Shown: piece by piece, positions 1-9,408 of the stretch
Position numbering within the stretch: position 1 is the first letter of the stretch
Layout of the letters: every line of letters starts with the position of its first letter
Assembly (NCBI RefSeq): GCF_009833965.1
Contig: NZ_CP047165.1
Span: 2,170,001 to 2,234,000 of the forward strand
Length of the DNA stretch: 64,000 nt
DNA from: Pelistega ratti
GTDB lineage: Bacteria; Pseudomonadota; Gammaproteobacteria; Burkholderiales; Burkholderiaceae_B
Reading direction: 5' to 3'
Program-made: the position numbers and the translations under genes
The notes under the pieces: model-generated
Databases searched by the model: none
Told to the model about the DNA's origin: nothing
The model's input: the letters and a program-made list of their open reading frames with translations, nothing else

Positions 1-416
1 GTGTCGGTCTAGGTTTTAGTATTGAAAAATTACACTACTTACCAGAAGCCCATACAGACTTTATTATGGCGGTCGTTGCAGAAGAGCTAGGTTTTGTGGG
101 TATTTTGGGTGTTATTGTTCTTTTCTCTATCATTATTAAAAAGGGATTAGAAATTGGTCGTCAATCTATTGCAATGGATCGAGAGTTTAACGGTCTAGTT
201 GCACAAGGTGTTGCCATTTGGTTTGGGGTACAAACGTTTATTAATTTGGGTGTTTGCTTTGGCTTACTACCGACCAAAGGGCTAACATTACCGTTTGTGA
301 GTTATGGTGGTTCTGCACTCGTGATGAATTTAGTTGCTGTGGGTCTATTATTACGGGTAGATTATGAGAACCGTTGTATGATGCGAGGGCAGCGTCCTTA
401 TGAAAGGAGAACATAA
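1..416 (+). CDS. ftsW: Lipid II polymerase FtsW, C-terminal part
   Basis: This is the 3' end of the SEDS-family septal peptidoglycan glycosyltransferase of the divisome. The reading frame is open from base 3 to the window edge, so the gene begins outside. The visible part includes the [14 protein letters not shown] segment, typical of the large periplasmic loop, then an [19 protein letters not shown] membrane helix characteristic of FtsW/RodA. The stop lies just before the murG ribosome binding site, so the two genes are cotranscribed as in other dcw clusters. Identity is firm; only the N-terminal part cannot be judged. Confidence 0.95.
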   Translation, partial: VGLGFSIEKLHYLPEAHTDFIMAVVAEELGFVGILGVIVLFSIIIKKGLEIGRQSIAMDREFNGLVAQGVAIWFGVQTFINLGVCFGLLPTKGLTLPFVSYGGSALVMNLVAVGLLLRVDYENRCMMRGQRPYERRT

Positions 417-417
417 T

Positions 418-1482
418 ATGACAAAAAAAATATTAATTATGGCGGGTGGTACTGGTGGTCATATTATGCCTGGCTTAGCCGTTGCAGATACTCTTAAAAA
501 ACGTGGTTGGCAAGTTAAATGGTTGGGTAATCCTGCACGTATGGAAGGACGTTTAGTTCCTGCTCAGCATATTGAGTTATTACCAATGACTTTTTCTGGA
601 CTAAGGGGAAAAGGTATCGGCGCAATGCTTAGATTGCCTTTTACCTTATTAAGTGCTTGTCTTGATGCCAGAAAAGCTATTAAAATGGCACAGCCTGATG
701 TGGTATTAGGTATGGGAGGATATGTCTCTTTCCCTGGTGCTTTAATGGCTAAATTATCAGGTATTCCTATTGTGGTGCATGAACAAAATGCTGTTGCTGG
801 CACTGCTAATAAAATGATTGCTCAGTTTGCAACAAAAATTCTAACAGGGTTTCCTGATGTACTGCCAAAAGCAGAGACTGTCGGTAATCCTGTTCGTCAA
901 GACTTATTGCATATGGCTTTACCAGAGCAACGCTATGCTCAACGTCAAGGGCCTTTGCGTATTTTAGTGGTTGGTGGTAGTTTAGGGGCAATGGCATTAA
1001 ATACTTTAGTACCAGAAGCAATCGCTTTAATACCCGAAGCACAACGCCCTTCTATTAAACATCAAGCAGGAGAGCAGCACTTAACCATATTGCAGCAAAA
1101 TTATCAAAAAGTAGGGGTACGGGCAGAATGTGTCGCTTTTATTGATAATATGGCAGAAGCACTAAGTCAAGCAGATTTGCTTATTTGTCGAGCAGGTGCG
1201 ATGACCGTTGCTGAAGTGGCAGCAACAGGTGTTGCCGCATTATTTGTGCCATTACCTCATGCGATAGATGATCATCAAACGGTTAATGCTAGATGGTTAA
1301 GTCAGCAACAGGCGGCATTTAGTCAAGCACAAAAAGATTTAAATGCAAAACAATTAAGTGATTTTTTACAAACGCTTAATCGAGAACAACTTGTACAGGT
1401 TGCCCAACGAGCCAGAAATATGGCCTATACACAGGCAACAGAAGATATTGCTAATGCGTGTGAGAGCGTTATCAAAGGATAA
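418..1482 (+). CDS. murG: UDP-GlcNAc:lipid I GlcNAc transferase MurG
   Basis: MurG adds GlcNAc to lipid I to make lipid II on the inner face of the cytoplasmic membrane. The start at 418 follows an AAGGAGA site at 403-409; an in-frame ATG 18 bases upstream would overlap that site, so 418 is preferred (354 residues, normal for the family). Signature segments are [14 protein letters not shown] at the N-terminus, [10 protein letters not shown], the hinge motif GGSLGA, and [12 protein letters not shown] in the UDP-GlcNAc-binding C-terminal domain. It sits between ftsW and murC in the usual order. Confidence 0.97.
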   Translation: MTKKILIMAGGTGGHIMPGLAVADTLKKRGWQVKWLGNPARMEGRLVPAQHIELLPMTFSGLRGKGIGAMLRLPFTLLSACLDARKAIKMAQPDVVLGMGGYVSFPGALMAKLSGIPIVVHEQNAVAGTANKMIAQFATKILTGFPDVLPKAETVGNPVRQDLLHMALPEQRYAQRQGPLRILVVGGSLGAMALNTLVPEAIALIPEAQRPSIKHQAGEQHLTILQQNYQKVGVRAECVAFIDNMAEALSQADLLICRAGAMTVAEVAATGVAALFVPLPHAIDDHQTVNARWLSQQQAAFSQAQKDLNAKQLSDFLQTLNREQLVQVAQRARNMAYTQATEDIANACESVIKG

Positions 1483-1484
1483 AT

Positions 1485-2894
1485 ATGAAACATAAAATTC
1501 ACCATATACATTTTATCGGTATAGGTGGCTCTGGAATGAGCGGTATTGCAGAAGTGTTATTGAATCTTGGTTATCAAATCAGTGGTTCAGATATGAATGA
1601 TACAGCCGTTACACGGCGATTGGCAGCGTTAGGGGCTACGATTTATGATAGTCATCAGGCAAGTCATATTGACGGAGCGCAAGCAGTGGTGACATCAACA
1701 GCTATTTTGGGGAGTAACCCTGAAGTGTTAGCTGCCCGAGCTAAGGGGATTCCTGTTGTTCCTCGTGCGATTATGCTAGCAGAACTTATGCGTTTAAAAA
1801 GCGGTATTGCTGTGGCAGGAACACATGGAAAAACCACCACAACAAGTCTGGTGGCGAGTATTCTAGGGGCAGCAGGTATGGATCCCACTTTTGTGATTGG
1901 GGGCAAGTTAAACTCAGTAGGTGCAAATGCACGCTTAGGGACGGGGGATTATATTGTTGTTGAAGCAGATGAGTCTGATGCGTCTTTTTTAAATCTTTTA
2001 CCTGTGATTGCCATTATTACCAATATTGACATGGATCATATGGATACCTATGGACATGATGAAGCCAAACTGAGAGCGGCTTTTATTCAATTTGTTCAAC
2101 GCCTACCCTTTTATGGTAATGTGGTAGCTTGTACCGATGATGATAATGTACGTAAAATACTTCCATTAGTATCTTGCCCTGTTACCTCTTATGGTTTTAA
2201 TGAAGAGGCTGATTTTCGAGCGATGAATGTACGTGCAGAAGGAACGCAAATGTTGTTTGAGGTACAACGCCGTTCCGCTATACGTAAAGATTTACCTGAT
2301 TTATCTGTCGTGTTGAATACACCGGGAAAACATAATGTCTTAAATGCATTAGCCGCTATTGCAGTAGCGACTGAAGTTGGTGCTTCTGATAAAGCCATAC
2401 AGAAAGCATTAAAAAGCTTTAATGGCGTAGGAAGACGCTTTACGCAAATAGGTGATTTTCCTGTTCCTGATACGCAAGGCGGTGGTACTTTTACCTTAAT
2501 TGATGATTATGGTCATCATCCTGTTGAAATGGCAGCAACCATTGAGGCGGCAAGAGGAGCGTATCCGAATAATCGTTTAGTATTAGCTTTCCAACCCCAC
2601 CGTTATACAAGAACAAGAGATTGTTTTGAAGAGTTTGTGAATGTACTAAGTACGGCAGATATGGTATTACTCACTGATGTATATCCTGCTGGAGAAGCTC
2701 CTATTCCCGGTGCTGATGGGTTAGCCCTATCACAAACCTTAATTGAAAAAGGGGCTGTACAAACCGTATTTATCAAAGATGTTTTAGACTTACCTCATAC
2801 CATGCTTCAACACGTTAAAGAGGGTGATATTGTGGTCTGCATGGGTGCAGGTTCTATTAATAAAGTACCGAGTTTGATAGGAGAATTGCAATGA
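1485..2894 (+). CDS. murC: UDP-N-acetylmuramate--L-alanine ligase MurC
   Basis: MurC adds L-alanine to UDP-MurNAc, the first step in building the peptidoglycan stem peptide in the cytoplasm. The 469-residue protein has the N-terminal Rossmann segment [17 protein letters not shown], the ATP P-loop [10 protein letters not shown], the Mur ligase middle motif [10 protein letters not shown] and the C-terminal segment DDYGHHPVE. It starts two bases after the murG stop and overlaps ddl by four bases (ATGA), which suggests translational coupling. Confidence 0.97.
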   Translation: MKHKIHHIHFIGIGGSGMSGIAEVLLNLGYQISGSDMNDTAVTRRLAALGATIYDSHQASHIDGAQAVVTSTAILGSNPEVLAARAKGIPVVPRAIMLAELMRLKSGIAVAGTHGKTTTTSLVASILGAAGMDPTFVIGGKLNSVGANARLGTGDYIVVEADESDASFLNLLPVIAIITNIDMDHMDTYGHDEAKLRAAFIQFVQRLPFYGNVVACTDDDNVRKILPLVSCPVTSYGFNEEADFRAMNVRAEGTQMLFEVQRRSAIRKDLPDLSVVLNTPGKHNVLNALAAIAVATEVGASDKAIQKALKSFNGVGRRFTQIGDFPVPDTQGGGTFTLIDDYGHHPVEMAATIEAARGAYPNNRLVLAFQPHRYTRTRDCFEEFVNVLSTADMVLLTDVYPAGEAPIPGADGLALSQTLIEKGAVQTVFIKDVLDLPHTMLQHVKEGDIVVCMGAGSINKVPSLIGELQ

Positions 2895-3820
2895 CAAGTC
2901 AATTAGGTAAAGTGGGGGTGTTGTATGGTGGCAAATCGGCTGAACGCCCTGTTTCTTTACAATCTGGTCAGGGTGTATATGAAGCCTTGCGTAGTAAAGG
3001 AGTAGATGCTCATCTCTTTGATACGGGTGAGCAGGGGCTTGCACAGTTAGAAGCACAACAGTTTGATCGTGTTTTTATTGCCTTACATGGACGTTATGGT
3101 GAAGATGGGTGTATGCAAGGTATTTTAGAATATCTTGGTATTCCCTATACAGGCCCTAGTGTGATGTCTTCTGCTATTGCAATGGATAAGATAATGACAA
3201 AGCGTATCTTACTAGAAAAAGGCATCCCGACACCACGTTATGCCGTTGCCTATACACAAGACGATTTGTATAAAGCGGCAGAGACGTTAGGCTTTCCAAT
3301 GATTGTAAAAGCACCACATGAAGGTTCAACATTAGGATTGAAAAAAATCCTGACAAAAAGTGATATTCCTGAAGCCTTTACCTTGATCAAAACCTATGAT
3401 AGTGAGTTATTGGCAGAGCAATTTATTGTGGGTCGAGAACTAACAGTGGCTGTTTTGGGTAAAGGGGAAGATGCACGTGCATTGCCAATAATTGAAATTA
3501 TTGCACCGGATGGGAATTATGATTTTAATAATAAATATATTGCCAATGATACCCGTTATGAATGTCCAGCCAATCTTTCACCTGAATTAACAGCAAAAAT
3601 TCAGCAATATTGTGTACAAGCCTATAAGGCAGTAGGGTGTGAGGGTTGGTCGCGTGTTGATGTAATGCTAGATGCCAAACAGCAACCGTGGATTTTAGAG
3701 ATTAATACTTCTCCTGGTATGACAAGCCATTCACTTGTGCCAATGGCAGCGAAAGCAACGGGTATGGCATATGCAGATTTATGTGTTTATTTGCTTGAAC
3801 AAGCGAGTACAAAGGTATAA
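2891..3820 (+). CDS. ddl: D-alanine--D-alanine ligase
   Basis: This ATP-grasp ligase makes D-Ala-D-Ala for the pentapeptide stem. The 309-residue protein shows [18 protein letters not shown] at the N-terminus, the central ATP-binding strand [14 protein letters not shown], and the Mg-binding end [12 protein letters not shown]. The length matches DdlB. The start overlaps the murC stop by four bases. The usual phrase 'AEREVSL' reads AERPVSL here, a small deviation in the N-terminal loop. Identity is secure. Confidence 0.97.
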   Translation: MTSQLGKVGVLYGGKSAERPVSLQSGQGVYEALRSKGVDAHLFDTGEQGLAQLEAQQFDRVFIALHGRYGEDGCMQGILEYLGIPYTGPSVMSSAIAMDKIMTKRILLEKGIPTPRYAVAYTQDDLYKAAETLGFPMIVKAPHEGSTLGLKKILTKSDIPEAFTLIKTYDSELLAEQFIVGRELTVAVLGKGEDARALPIIEIIAPDGNYDFNNKYIANDTRYECPANLSPELTAKIQQYCVQAYKAVGCEGWSRVDVMLDAKQQPWILEINTSPGMTSHSLVPMAAKATGMAYADLCVYLLEQASTKV

Positions 3821-3833
3821 ATAAGGAATATCT

Positions 3834-4637
3834 GTGTTTAACAATCCGCGATTAGCTAATTTTATTGCAAATATCATTGTAACCGTAACAATATTGGCAC
3901 TACTGATAGGGATTGGCTATTGGTTTGTACATCGACCTATGTTTAATATTACACAGATGCGCCTAGAACCTAAAGAGGGTAATAGCTTACAACACGTTTC
4001 TCCAGCGAATATTCAATCTGCTATTGCTGGATATGTATATGGTAATTTTTTTACGGTTGATTTACCAGAATTAAAAGCCCATATTGAACGTTCACCTTGG
4101 ATACGGCATGTGGATATTAGTCGTATGTGGCCAAATGGTTTAATTCTTCGTATTGAAGAGCATGAAGCATATGCGAAATGGAATGAAAACCAGATGATTA
4201 ATACATGGGGTGAGATTTTTACGGCTAACCGAGAAGAATTAGATGATAATGTTTTTTATCCTCAATATAATGGGCCCGATGGTTCTGAAAAACTGATGGT
4301 TCAACGGGCTGGAGAGTTAGCTACACTACTTTCCCCCTTAAATTTGCGAATTGAGACGATGTCGCTTAGTGATCGCTACGCTTGGCAAGTTAAATTAAGT
4401 AATGGTTTAACACTTATTTTGGGGCGAGATGGTGGTGCTGAGGTTGTTGATCCTTTGGGTGGAAGTCAAGAGGCAGTGAGTTTTGCAGAAAATGTACAGA
4501 GATTTGTGCAAGCATGGCCTATTTTACTCAATAAAACCAAAGGAAGAAATATAATAAGAGTTGATCTTAGGTATGCTAAGGGTTTTGCAATAACCTTTGA
4601 TTCAGTCGTTAATGAAGAGAGTGCAGAGAAAAAATGA
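3834..4637 (+). CDS. ftsQ: Cell division protein FtsQ
   Basis: FtsQ is the bitopic scaffold of the FtsQBL subcomplex that links early and late divisome proteins. The 267-residue protein has a short cytoplasmic N-terminus, one membrane helix at about residues 8-28, then a periplasmic POTRA region containing HIERSPWIRHVDISRMWPNG, the typical FtsQ core. The GTG start at 3834 is preceded by AAGGA at 3823-3827. It overlaps ftsA by four bases. Sequence conservation is low, as usual for FtsQ, but the position in the cluster and the POTRA core settle the call. Confidence 0.93.
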   Translation: MFNNPRLANFIANIIVTVTILALLIGIGYWFVHRPMFNITQMRLEPKEGNSLQHVSPANIQSAIAGYVYGNFFTVDLPELKAHIERSPWIRHVDISRMWPNGLILRIEEHEAYAKWNENQMINTWGEIFTANREELDDNVFYPQYNGPDGSEKLMVQRAGELATLLSPLNLRIETMSLSDRYAWQVKLSNGLTLILGRDGGAEVVDPLGGSQEAVSFAENVQRFVQAWPILLNKTKGRNIIRVDLRYAKGFAITFDSVVNEESAEKK

Positions 4638-5854
4638 GTCGGGATTCTAAAAAGAAGTTGATTGTTGCCTTAGATATTGGTACAAGTAAAGTGGTTGCTG
4701 TCGTGGCAGAAGCCCTTGCTGATGGAAAGTTTGATGTATTAGGTCTTGGGCAAGCACCTACACAGGGCGGTATCCGTAATGGTACAGTGATTAATATTGA
4801 TACAACGGTTAAAGCTATTCAAAAAGCGCTAGAAGAAGCCGAGCTGATGGCTGACTGCAAAATTCGTGATGCTTGGGTTGGTATGGGAGGCGCACATATC
4901 GTTAGTTTTAACTCAAGCGGTATGGTGGCTATCCGAGATAAAGAAGTCACCAACTATGATATAGACCGTGTTATTGATACGGCAAGAGCAGTAAATATCT
5001 CTAATGAACAACGTATTTTACATGTGATTACGCAACAATTTATTGTTGATCGTCAAGAGGGAATTTCTCGTCCTGAAGGGATGTCTGGTGTACGCTTAGA
5101 AGTCCATGTGCATATTGTAACAGGTGAAGAAACAGCGGCTCAAAATATTCTTAAATGTGTTCGCCGTTGTGGATTAGAACCTCATCAACTAACCTTAAAT
5201 CCACTTGCTGCAAGTGAAATATGCCTCACTGAAGATGAAAAGCAACAAGGGGTGTTGTTAATTGATATTGGTGCAGGTACAACAGGTATTGCCATGTACA
5301 AGGATGGGTTTATTCGTCATAGTCATATTTTCCCTGAAGGAGGGCAATTGGTGACCAATGACTTAGCGACTATTCTACATATTCCAGCGACAGAAGCGGA
5401 AGATCTCAAATTGGAACATGGTATAGCGAAAGGTAGTCTAGTACCAACTGATGCACATCCTATTACGATTTCTCCCGTAGGTGATCAGGAAAGAAAAGAA
5501 CGTGTTGTCTCTCCTCATATTATTGGTGAGATTATTAATGCCCGATTAGTCGAAATGTTTGATGCCATTCAAGATCATCTTCATGAACATGCACTCGTTC
5601 CAAATTCAGTGGTATTAACAGGAGGTGGTGCATTACTAACAGGAATTGCCGAGTTAGCCGAAGAAGTTTTTCAAATTCCTGCCAAGGTGGGTAAGCCGTT
5701 ATATTACAATAGTTTGTCAGATGTGGTTGCTGGACCTCGTTTTGCGACAGTGATGGGATTGTTGTTGCAAGCACGGTTACAATTAGATAATTTACCGTCA
5801 GAATCTAGTAAACAAAACTTTTTTAAGAAACTCTGGAATTACGTAATGAATTAG
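4634..5854 (+). CDS. ftsA: Cell division protein FtsA
   Basis: FtsA is the actin-like ATPase that tethers FtsZ filaments to the membrane. The 406-residue protein shows phosphate 1 motif VALDIGTSKVVAVVAE, phosphate 2 motif LLIDIGAGTTGIAMY and the adenosine motif VVLTGGGALLTGI. A C-terminal amphipathic membrane-targeting helix is plausible in NFFKKLWNYV. The start overlaps the ftsQ stop. A 187-base leader separates it from ftsZ. Confidence 0.97.
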   Translation: MSRDSKKKLIVALDIGTSKVVAVVAEALADGKFDVLGLGQAPTQGGIRNGTVINIDTTVKAIQKALEEAELMADCKIRDAWVGMGGAHIVSFNSSGMVAIRDKEVTNYDIDRVIDTARAVNISNEQRILHVITQQFIVDRQEGISRPEGMSGVRLEVHVHIVTGEETAAQNILKCVRRCGLEPHQLTLNPLAASEICLTEDEKQQGVLLIDIGAGTTGIAMYKDGFIRHSHIFPEGGQLVTNDLATILHIPATEAEDLKLEHGIAKGSLVPTDAHPITISPVGDQERKERVVSPHIIGEIINARLVEMFDAIQDHLHEHALVPNSVVLTGGGALLTGIAELAEEVFQIPAKVGKPLYYNSLSDVVAGPRFATVMGLLLQARLQLDNLPSESSKQNFFKKLWNYVMN

Positions 5855-6041
5855 TTATAATTTCAGTATATAATTAGGGTGGGTAAATATGAGTTTACCT
5901 ACCTTTAGTTGATTTAGGCGACTAAAGCAGTGGAGGCAGTTCAAAGATAAGATCGAGTAGTCACGCACTGGGCTTTTCTTTGAGATGTCATCCAATATAT
6001 GAAGGGGGCTTCATTAATGGTTTCGTTTTAGGAGTTGATCA
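5855..6041 (+). promoter_or_regulatory. ftsZ leader with candidate promoters and three stem-loops
   Basis: Two TATAAT hexamers lie at 5856-5861 and 5869-5874, neither with a strong -35. Three inverted repeats follow: GGTGGGTAAA/TTTACCTACC at 5878-5903, CTTTAGT/ACTAAAG at 5903-5927, and TCAAAGA with TCTTTGA across about 5940-5985. AGGAG just before the ATG at 6042 is the ftsZ ribosome binding site. Independent ftsZ transcription is an inference. Confidence 0.45.
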
Positions 6042-7268
6042 ATGGCTGTAGGATTCAACATTATAGACGAAGATGACGTTTCGTCTCAAAAGACGTCTGA
6101 ATTAGGTTTTGATATTATTGATGATACTTTACCAAGTAAGACGCTTATCAAAGTTATCGGTGTTGGTGGTGCCGGCGGTAATGCCATCAATCATATGATT
6201 GAATCAGGTGCAAGAGGCGTTGAGTTTGTATGTGCAAATACAGATTCACAAGCACTCAAACAATCTAAAGCAGAAACAAAAATCGCATTAGGAACTTCAG
6301 GCTTAGGTGCAGGTGCTAGACCAGAACAAGGTAGAGCAGCGGCTGAACAAGCTAGAGAGTCAATTCGTCATGCGTTACAAGGTGCTCAAATGGTCTTTAT
6401 CACTGCTGGTATGGGTGGTGGTACAGGTACAGGAGCTGCACCTGTTGTTGCTGAAATAGCGAAAGAATTAGGTATTCTAACTGTTGGTATCGTGACCAAA
6501 CCATTTGCCTTTGAAGGGGCAAAACGGATGGAAACCGCTGAAGAGGGTATTAAGGCACTAACTGAACATGTGCATTCATTAGTAGTTGTTCTCAATGAGA
6601 AACTTTACGAAATCATGGGTGATGATGCTACATTGGAAGAGTGCTTCAAAGAAGCAGACAATGTCTTAAATAATGCGTGTGCTGGTATCGCTGAAATTAT
6701 TAATATCCAAGGTAATGTAAACGTTGACTTTGAAGACGTGAAAACGATCATGGGTGAATATGGTCAGGCAATGATGGGAACGGCGACAGCCTCTGGTCCA
6801 AATCGTGCAGAAACAGCAGCGCGTGAAGCCATTGCTTGCCCATTGCTTGAAGGGGTTAATCTTAACGGTGCGCGTGGTATTCTTATCAATGTTACCGCCA
6901 ATCGTAGTAACCTCAAAATGAGCGAAGTTCGTAAGATTAATGATATTATTAATAGCTATGCTGATCGTAATGCGATGATTATTTCAGGTACAGCTTATGA
7001 TGAAAGCATGGGTGATAGTGTTCGCGTAACCGTTGTTGCGACAGGTTTAGGTCGTGCTCTTCAATTGGTAGAAGACGAAGTTTCTGAACAACAAGCGACA
7101 CAGGCTGTTGCAACAGGTACAGATGGTGTAACCTTATTCACACCATCAACAGAACAAATGGCATCTATTGATATTCGTGGCGGTCGTGCATTTGGACGTG
7201 GACGTCCCTTTGCAGCAGATCGTAATGAACGAGATGTACCTGCTTATTTACGTAAACAGGCAAATTAA
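6042..7268 (+). CDS. ftsZ: Cell division GTPase FtsZ
   Basis: FtsZ is the tubulin homologue that polymerises into the Z ring. The 408-residue protein has [14 protein letters not shown], the tubulin signature [10 protein letters not shown], and the T7-loop region with [11 protein letters not shown]. The C-terminus [11 protein letters not shown] matches the conserved tail that binds FtsA and ZipA. The N-terminus is longer than in typical betaproteobacterial FtsZ and contains two similar copies of a short motif, GFNIIDEDD and GFDIIDDT, about 20 residues apart. The ribosome binding site is AGGAG. Two inverted repeats follow the stop. Confidence 0.98.
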   Translation: MAVGFNIIDEDDVSSQKTSELGFDIIDDTLPSKTLIKVIGVGGAGGNAINHMIESGARGVEFVCANTDSQALKQSKAETKIALGTSGLGAGARPEQGRAAAEQARESIRHALQGAQMVFITAGMGGGTGTGAAPVVAEIAKELGILTVGIVTKPFAFEGAKRMETAEEGIKALTEHVHSLVVVLNEKLYEIMGDDATLEECFKEADNVLNNACAGIAEIINIQGNVNVDFEDVKTIMGEYGQAMMGTATASGPNRAETAAREAIACPLLEGVNLNGARGILINVTANRSNLKMSEVRKINDIINSYADRNAMIISGTAYDESMGDSVRVTVVATGLGRALQLVEDEVSEQQATQAVATGTDGVTLFTPSTEQMASIDIRGGRAFGRGRPFAADRNERDVPAYLRKQAN

Positions 7269-7302
7269 TAACGACTCTTTTATCGTTATTAAGTAAAAAT
7301 AG

Positions 7303-7340
7303 TAAAACGGAGACAGTATTTTGGTACTGTTTCCGTTTTA
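7303..7340 (+). terminator. Strong terminator hairpin after ftsZ
   Basis: A 16-bp stem (7303-7318 with 7325-7340, one G-U pair) encloses the loop TTTTGG; the right arm ends in GTTTTA. A separate perfect 8-bp hairpin AATAACGA/TCGTTATT (7267-7274, 7283-7290) overlaps the ftsZ stop. Together they probably end the division cluster transcript before lpxC. Confidence 0.75.
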
Positions 7341-7543
7341 TGTTTCTTAACGTTGTTGCTTCCCCCAGATAATGTATGCTGCTTAAGTTAAGGTGAAGTT
7401 ATAAAACAGATACATTTTCAAAAGGGTATATTTTGACGTAATATATTGTAGTATTTTTATTTGTCATAAATATGAAAGAATACGCTTGAATCAGCGTACA
7501 ATTAGGCGTGTAAATAAATCTTTTTATTTAAAGGTTGTTGAAT

Positions 7544-8473
7544 ATGTTAAAACAAAGAACAATTAAAAAAGTGGTTAAAGCAACAGGGGTTGGTGTGCAC
7601 TCAGGATTACGTGTGCAGCTTACCTTACGTCCAGCCGAGCCTAATACAGGTATTGTTTTTCATCGCGTAGATACGCCAGAGGTATTAGATTTTCCTGCAA
7701 GTGCCTTTAAGGTAGGGGATACAAAAATGGCATCTGTTTTACAGAATGGGCAGTATCGTGTATCAACAGTAGAGCATTTAATGAGTGCTTTGGCAGGGTT
7801 GGGGATTGATAATCTTCATATTGATGTGGATGCAGAAGAAATCCCTATTATGGATGGTAGTGCGGCGACCTTTATTTATCTGTTAAAAGATGCAGGGATT
7901 GAAGAGCAAAATGCCCCTAAACGGTTTTTGCGTGTGAAAAAAACGGTTGAAGTATCAGAGGGAGAAGGGGATCAAGCAAAATGGGCAAGATTAGAGCCTT
8001 ATGAAGGTTTTTCACTTGCTTTTACGATTGATTTTAAACACCCTGCTATTGATTCAACAGCAAGTTTTACCGAGATTGATTTTTCTAAAGATTCCTATAT
8101 CGACCAGATTGCAAGAGCTCGTACCTTTGGTTTTGCTAACGAGGTTGAAATGCTTCGTGGTATTGGCTTAGCAAGAGGGGGAAGTTTAGATAATGCCATT
8201 GTATTAGATGAATACCGTATTCTGAATACAGATGGTTTACGCTATGATGATGAATTTGTTAAGCACAAAATTCTTGATGCGATAGGTGATCTTTACCTTA
8301 TAGGTCATCCTTTATTAGCACGTTATGTGGCTTGCAAATCAGGGCATGGCCTCAATAATAAACTTGCGCGTGAACTTTTAGCACAAGAAGATGCATATGA
8401 GATTGTGACTTTTGAAGATGAAGTTAATCTACGACAAGCGGATGCTTTAAATCGGGATTGGCGTCTGGCTTAG
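7544..8473 (+). CDS. lpxC: UDP-3-O-acyl-N-acetylglucosamine deacetylase LpxC
   Basis: LpxC is the zinc amidase that performs the committed step of lipid A synthesis. The zinc ligands appear in [11 protein letters not shown] and [14 protein letters not shown], and the catalytic histidine in KSGHGLNN. The ATG at 7544 lies nine bases after AAAGG and gives 309 residues starting MLKQRTIKK, as expected for the family; an upstream TTG (7535) would overlap the ribosome binding site. As in many proteobacteria it follows ftsZ, but here a terminator separates them, so it probably has its own promoter in 7341-7530. Confidence 0.97.
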   Translation: MLKQRTIKKVVKATGVGVHSGLRVQLTLRPAEPNTGIVFHRVDTPEVLDFPASAFKVGDTKMASVLQNGQYRVSTVEHLMSALAGLGIDNLHIDVDAEEIPIMDGSAATFIYLLKDAGIEEQNAPKRFLRVKKTVEVSEGEGDQAKWARLEPYEGFSLAFTIDFKHPAIDSTASFTEIDFSKDSYIDQIARARTFGFANEVEMLRGIGLARGGSLDNAIVLDEYRILNTDGLRYDDEFVKHKILDAIGDLYLIGHPLLARYVACKSGHGLNNKLARELLAQEDAYEIVTFEDEVNLRQADALNRDWRLA

Positions 8474-8494
8474 TGTGATAGCAGAATATTGATT

Positions 8495-8561
8495 AGGTCT
8501 TTTTATCTAAGTAAGTATTAAGTAGTTTTATCGTTTAATACCTTGCCTAAAAGACCTTTTT
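8495..8561 (+). terminator. Two-tier hairpin terminator after lpxC
   Basis: The outer arms are AGGTCTTTTTA (8495-8505) and TAAAAGACCT (8548-8557). Inside them lies AAGTATTAA paired with TTAATACCTT. The outer arm is followed by TTTTA. The structure leaves under 10 bases before the first possible start of the next gene. Confidence 0.6.
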
Positions 8562-8568
8562 ATGGGTA

Positions 8569-9066
8569 GTGGTTGGTATGTTTATAACGTCATCGTCTTT
8601 TCGAACACTTAAAAAATCACTCAAAAAGGACTTTATAAAACCAATGGTTGCACTTGAAAATAGTCATTCTCCTATTCATAATACATTAAAAACAGCGACG
8701 ACTTTTATAACCATACAACAAATATTACAGGACATATTGCCACAAGGTAGTATTTGTCATGTCGTACGATTTCAGGAGGGAGAGTTAGTGGTTGCGGTAG
8801 GTAATGCAGCGATGGCAAGTAAACTTAGACAGCTTGTTCCTTCGATTGCGGCCCACCTACACCAACAATCTTATCCTATTACTAAACTAAAAATCAAAGT
8901 AATGGCAAGCCTTGCCCAACCGATTGAGCAACAAAATACCCCCACCATAAGCACGAAACAAATATTGCAGTCTTGCCATCAAGCGTATCAAACCTTATTA
9001 GATACTTATCCTGACGGGCCATTGGCAGAAACACTAAGAAAGATATTATCAAAAACGGCTATGTAA
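8569..9066 (+). CDS. DciA-like (DUF721) replicative helicase loader
   Basis: The central part (CHVVRFQEGELVVAVGNAAMASKLRQL, in two blocks, followed by KIKVMASL) matches DUF721/DciA, which loads the replicative helicase in bacteria without DnaC. The position between lpxC and secA is the normal place for this gene in betaproteobacteria. The start is uncertain: GTG 8569 (165 residues), ATG 8578 and ATG 8644 (140 residues, with AAAAAGGA upstream but a long 13-base spacing) are all possible. The family assignment rests on the pattern of the core; the N- and C-terminal parts are divergent. Confidence 0.72.
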   Translation: MVGMFITSSSFRTLKKSLKKDFIKPMVALENSHSPIHNTLKTATTFITIQQILQDILPQGSICHVVRFQEGELVVAVGNAAMASKLRQLVPSIAAHLHQQSYPITKLKIKVMASLAQPIEQQNTPTISTKQILQSCHQAYQTLLDTYPDGPLAETLRKILSKTAM

Positions 9067-9408
9067 GTTTAGACTTTAGCCAAATAATGATTATTAGGTG
9101 TATTGATAAAAAGATAGATTTTTATCATATGATTGACGGCGCTGGGGTAAATCATCATAAATTGCCGTAATGTATGGTGCTTGTAAAATTTGTTGAGTGG
9201 TTTATCAATTACACGATACTTTTTCATTATAATGGATATATTGTTTAAATCAGCATAGTATTTCCCTCTGTGTAATCTGGGTTAAAAGTTGAAATATGCT
9301 GTAAAGAGTAGCAAGTATCGGTATAATAGCAAAGGCTATTATCTTTGTAGATTAATTTATTATGGTTTAGTGTATTTATTATCTAAGCCTTTTTATTGAA
9401 GTAGAAAA
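9067..9408. other. 342-bp gap before secA, no gene seen
   Basis: Many betaproteobacteria carry an M23-family peptidase gene between the DUF721 gene and secA. None is present and no coding remnant was recognised. TATAAT hexamers at 9228-9233 and 9322-9327 are possible -10 elements for secA, without convincing -35 partners. The second lies about 85 bases before the secA start. Confidence 0.5.
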
